DNA from: Desulfonema magnum
GTDB taxonomy: Bacteria > Desulfobacterota > Desulfobacteria > Desulfobacterales > 4be13
DNA length: 64,000 bases
Assembly: GCF_017377395.1 (NCBI RefSeq)
Contig: NZ_CP061800.1
Span: 5,229,633-5,293,632, forward strand
Direction of reading: 5' to 3'
Made by a program: the position numbers and the translations under genes. Shown here piece by piece: positions 61,830 through 64,000 of the stretch. The notes under the pieces were generated by a model. That model had not been told where the DNA came from. It saw only the letters and a program-made list of their open reading frames with translations, and did no database searches. The first letter of the stretch is position 1; every line of letters starts with the position of its first letter.

Positions 61830-63536
61830 TTATGATTTCTTTTTTTTCTTCTGTGCTTTCTGAATCTTAGCCCATTCGTCACGCAGCGTCACTGTCCGAT
61901 TGAACACCGGCGACGTATCAGAAGAATCTCGGTCAGCACAAAAATAGCCCAGTCGCTCAAACTGGTAACGGCTTTCAGGGGCAGCGTCTGCCAGACTCGG
62001 TTCGACATAACATTCTGTCAGTCTCTCCAATGAATTCGGACTGAGAGAGGATTTCCAATCAGAAGATTTTTTTTCATCGGTCGGATTTGTTTTTGTAAAG
62101 AGATGGTCATACAAACGCACTTCAGCCTTGACTGCATGAGCAGCCGAAACCCAATGCAGCGTGGCCTTTACCTTACGTCCGTCCGGAGCATCTCCGCCTC
62201 GGGTTTTCGGGTCATAAGTACAGCGCAGCTCGATGATTTCGCCAGTCTGTTCATCTTTTACCACATCCGTGCATTTGATGAAATACGCGTATCGCAGACG
62301 GACTTCACGACCCGGAGCCAAACGGAAGAATTTTTTCGGCGGGTCCTCACGAAAATCATCCTGCTCAATGTACAGCACACGGGAAAACGGAACCTTCCGC
62401 GTTCCCATGCCGGGGTCTTCGGGATTGTTTATGGCATCCAACTCTTCCACCTGATCTTCGGGATAGTTTTCAATAACAACCCGAAGCGGACGCAGCACTG
62501 CCATCACCCGCGGGGCATGTTTGTTCAGATCTTCCCGAAGGCAGTATTCCAGAAACGCCATATCCACGATGCTGTCCCGTTTTGCCACGCCAATGCGTTC
62601 GCAGAAATTCCGAATCGCCTCCGGTGTATAGCCGCGTCGCCTCAGCCCTGAGATCGTGGGCATCCGGGGATCATCCCAGGCGCTGACATGGCCGCCCTCC
62701 ACCAGCTCGATCAGTTTCCGCTTGCTCAGGACCGTGTAAGTCAGGTTGAGGCGGGCAAATTCAATTTGCTGGGGATGATAAACCTTGAGCTGGTCAAGAA
62801 CCCAGTCATATAATGGGCGATTATTTTCAAATTCCAGTGTGCAGATGGAATGTGTGATCCCTTCAATGGAATCCGAAAGGCAGTGGGTAAAGTCGTACAT
62901 GGGGTAAATATGCCATTTGTCGCCTGTCCGGTGATGGGAAACCTTTCGAATGCGGTAAAGGGTGGGGTCCCGCATGAGCATATTGGGAGATGCCATATCT
63001 ATTTTTGCCCGGAGTACATGCGTTCCGTCCTCGAATTCCCCTGCTTTCATGCGCCCGAACATATCCAGGTTCTCCTCGACTGAGCGGTTACGGTACGGGC
63101 TTTCTTTGCCCGGCTCGGTCAATGTGCCCCGGTGTTCCCTGATTTCATCTGCACTCAGGCTGTCAACATATGCCTTGCCCTCTCTGATTAACTGAATTGC
63201 ATAATCATAAAGTTTGTCAAAGTAATCCGATGCGTAATAAAGATGCTCTCCCCAGTCAAATCCGAGCCATCGGACATCCGCTTTGATGGATTCCACATAT
63301 TCGACTTCCTCTTTGGTGGGATTGGTATCGTCAAACCGAAGGTGGCACTCATCCTTATATTCGGCAGCAAAGCCGAAGTTGAGACAGATGGATTTGGCAT
63401 GTCCGATATGCAAATAGCCGTTGGGTTCCGGTGGAAATCGGGTGATAACCCTGCCGCTGTATTTGTCTGTTTTTAAATCTTCCTCAATGATATTTCGAAT
63501 AAAATTCGGGGGCGGGGCGGAATCGGTTGTGGTCAT
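61830..63536 (-). CDS. glnS: Glutaminyl-tRNA synthetase
   Basis: This class I synthetase charges tRNA-Gln. The 568-residue length agrees with bacterial GlnRS (E. coli 554). HIGH is seen in PPEPNGYLHIGHAKS, followed by LRFDDTNPTKE, GFDWGEHLYYASDYF, and the KMSKS-type loop as VLSKRKLIELV. The C-terminal anticodon-binding beta barrels include RVLYIEQDDFRED and LRYAYFIKCTDVV. A lysine-rich tail (KAQKKKKKS) ends it. AAAGGAGC lies 11 nt before the ATG. The gene is bracketed by two copies of the same TIR element. Confidence 0.96.
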   Translation of the reverse strand: MTTTDSAPPPNFIRNIIEEDLKTDKYSGRVITRFPPEPNGYLHIGHAKSICLNFGFAAEYKDECHLRFDDTNPTKEEVEYVESIKADVRWLGFDWGEHLYYASDYFDKLYDYAIQLIREGKAYVDSLSADEIREHRGTLTEPGKESPYRNRSVEENLDMFGRMKAGEFEDGTHVLRAKIDMASPNMLMRDPTLYRIRKVSHHRTGDKWHIYPMYDFTHCLSDSIEGITHSICTLEFENNRPLYDWVLDQLKVYHPQQIEFARLNLTYTVLSKRKLIELVEGGHVSAWDDPRMPTISGLRRRGYTPEAIRNFCERIGVAKRDSIVDMAFLEYCLREDLNKHAPRVMAVLRPLRVVIENYPEDQVEELDAINNPEDPGMGTRKVPFSRVLYIEQDDFREDPPKKFFRLAPGREVRLRYAYFIKCTDVVKDEQTGEIIELRCTYDPKTRGGDAPDGRKVKATLHWVSAAHAVKAEVRLYDHLFTKTNPTDEKKSSDWKSSLSPNSLERLTECYVEPSLADAAPESRYQFERLGYFCADRDSSDTSPVFNRTVTLRDEWAKIQKAQKKKKKS

Positions 63537-63565
63537 ATTTATAACTGCTCCTTTCTTGTTTTATA

Positions 63566-63600
63566 TTAAAGTGTTAGGTGTTAGGTGTTAAGAAAAATTA
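63566..63600. repeat. Short heptamer tract before glnS
   Basis: AGTGTTAGGTGTTAGGTGT followed by TAAGAAAAATTAC is a truncated inverse copy of the TAACACC heptamer unit, about 30 bp upstream of the glnS start on the minus strand. Confidence 0.7.
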
Positions 63601-63674
63601 CAATTTTTCATGCGTTGTTGAGACCGAAACACTGTGACTGTTATGCAGAACTGATGTTCGTGTTTTGTTTTTTT

Positions 63675-63852
63675 CTGATTATAACGGATTTAGGGGAGGC
63701 CGGGAAAGCCCGCGAGGACGACATATTTGCAGTATTCATCATGCGAGCAAAGCCCTGTGGGGGCGGCATATTCACAGCATGATTTGCTACTGCTACAAAC
63801 ATGCCGCCTCCGCAGGGCTTGGTCGGCCCTCCGCTAAATCCGTTATAATCAG
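63675..63852. mobile_element. 25-bp-TIR mini-element, copy 2 (178 bp)
   Basis: The ends match copy 1 (one mismatch in the right end, CCTCCGCT against CCTCCCCT). The interior repeats the theme GCCCTGTGGGGGCGGCATAT and ACATGCCGCCTCCGCAGGGC in inverse sense. The left flank is again T-rich. A decayed one-ended relative is at 14722-14757. Confidence 0.82.
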
Positions 63853-63944
63853 AATTTATCCTCTTTGGCTTTTAATAAATTTAAGGCATTAGCCCTGACA
63901 CAGAGGGAAATGAGTTTATAATTTATTATACGACGAATATCTAT

Positions 63945-64000
63945 AACTCGATGATCAAGTTTCCTGACCCGATTCGAACAAAAAGTTTGTCATTCCTGCG
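63945..64000. repeat. Dispersed repeat at window edge (TTGTCATTCCTGCG)
   Basis: CTCGATGATCAAGTTTCC, GACCCGATTCGAAC and GTCATTCCTGCG match the order at 25345-25416 and, in part, 14780-14838. The palindrome is cut by the window end. The stretch 63853-63944 shows no gene. Confidence 0.7.

Noticed and set aside
63970..64000. tRNA T-arm-like GATTCGAAC
   Set aside because: No cloverleaf can be built around it; the sequence belongs to a dispersed repeat also found at 25.35 kb.

Overview
The window looks like chromosomal DNA of an anaerobic, sulfate-reducer-type bacterium of the Desulfobacterota (old Deltaproteobacteria). The pointers are an anaerobic Ni-Fe CO dehydrogenase (cooS/acsA), hypB, many two-component and c-di-GMP-linked regulators, a TRAP-permease remnant, the tilS-ftsH-folP block, and a very high density of dispersed repeats such as is seen in large filamentous members of the group. 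The genus is inference; no rRNA or tRNA gene was seen. Layout: 1-1.3 kb holds a thiol/redox membrane locus (MauE/DoxX-DUF1573 fusion plus rhodanese). 1.5-2.0 kb is a hairpin-rich repeat. 2.1-5.6 kb is dnaE, preceded by a mirrored 39-bp palindrome array and a heptamer array. 6.6-13.1 kb holds a c-di-GMP-I riboswitch and, about 560 bp downstream, a 1929-residue secreted nuclease with lamin-tail, cadherin-like and dockerin modules. 13.2-14.3 kb has GAF and UspA proteins. 14.9-16.6 kb is a complete insertion sequence, followed by five copies of a ~110-bp repeat. 17.5-22.4 kb carries a NarL-type regulator, a holin-like protein and an NtrC-type regulator with its sensor kinase. 22.6-25.3 kb has a solute-binding protein gene fused by deletion to the tail of a TRAP permease, then an acyl-CoA ligase. 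25.5-28.8 kb has a nested mini-transposon, a TPR lipoprotein and an orphan DNA methyltransferase. 29.1-33.6 kb is folP-ftsH-tilS. 33.76-34.0 kb is a large-type SRP RNA with its own promoter. 34.7-39.3 kb is grpE, dnaK (frameshifted in a G run) and gatB. 39.4-43.7 kb has miniature elements, a small unknown gene, hisS and a 1.1-kb array of hairpin-plus-heptamer units. 43.8-54.7 kb holds hypB, rlmD, a PilZ protein, MoxR ATPase, hydrolase, rarA, a winged-helix/H1-like protein, a metallopeptidase and lptF. 54.8-56.8 kb is a PP2C phosphatase/response regulator. 58.7-63.5 kb is cooS, sfsA and glnS, with glnS bracketed by two copies of a 25-bp-TIR element. Most genes are housekeeping (replication, translation, chaperones, envelope) or signalling. 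The unusual content is the non-coding part: at least four families of miniature inverted-repeat elements, two with clear target duplications and one with an empty-site homologue only a few hundred bases away; palindrome arrays that share a CCGGAGTGC core; and heptamer tracts that have entered genes (tilS) or supply a gene's stop codon (the PP2C gene). No CRISPR array, prophage or tRNA was found.
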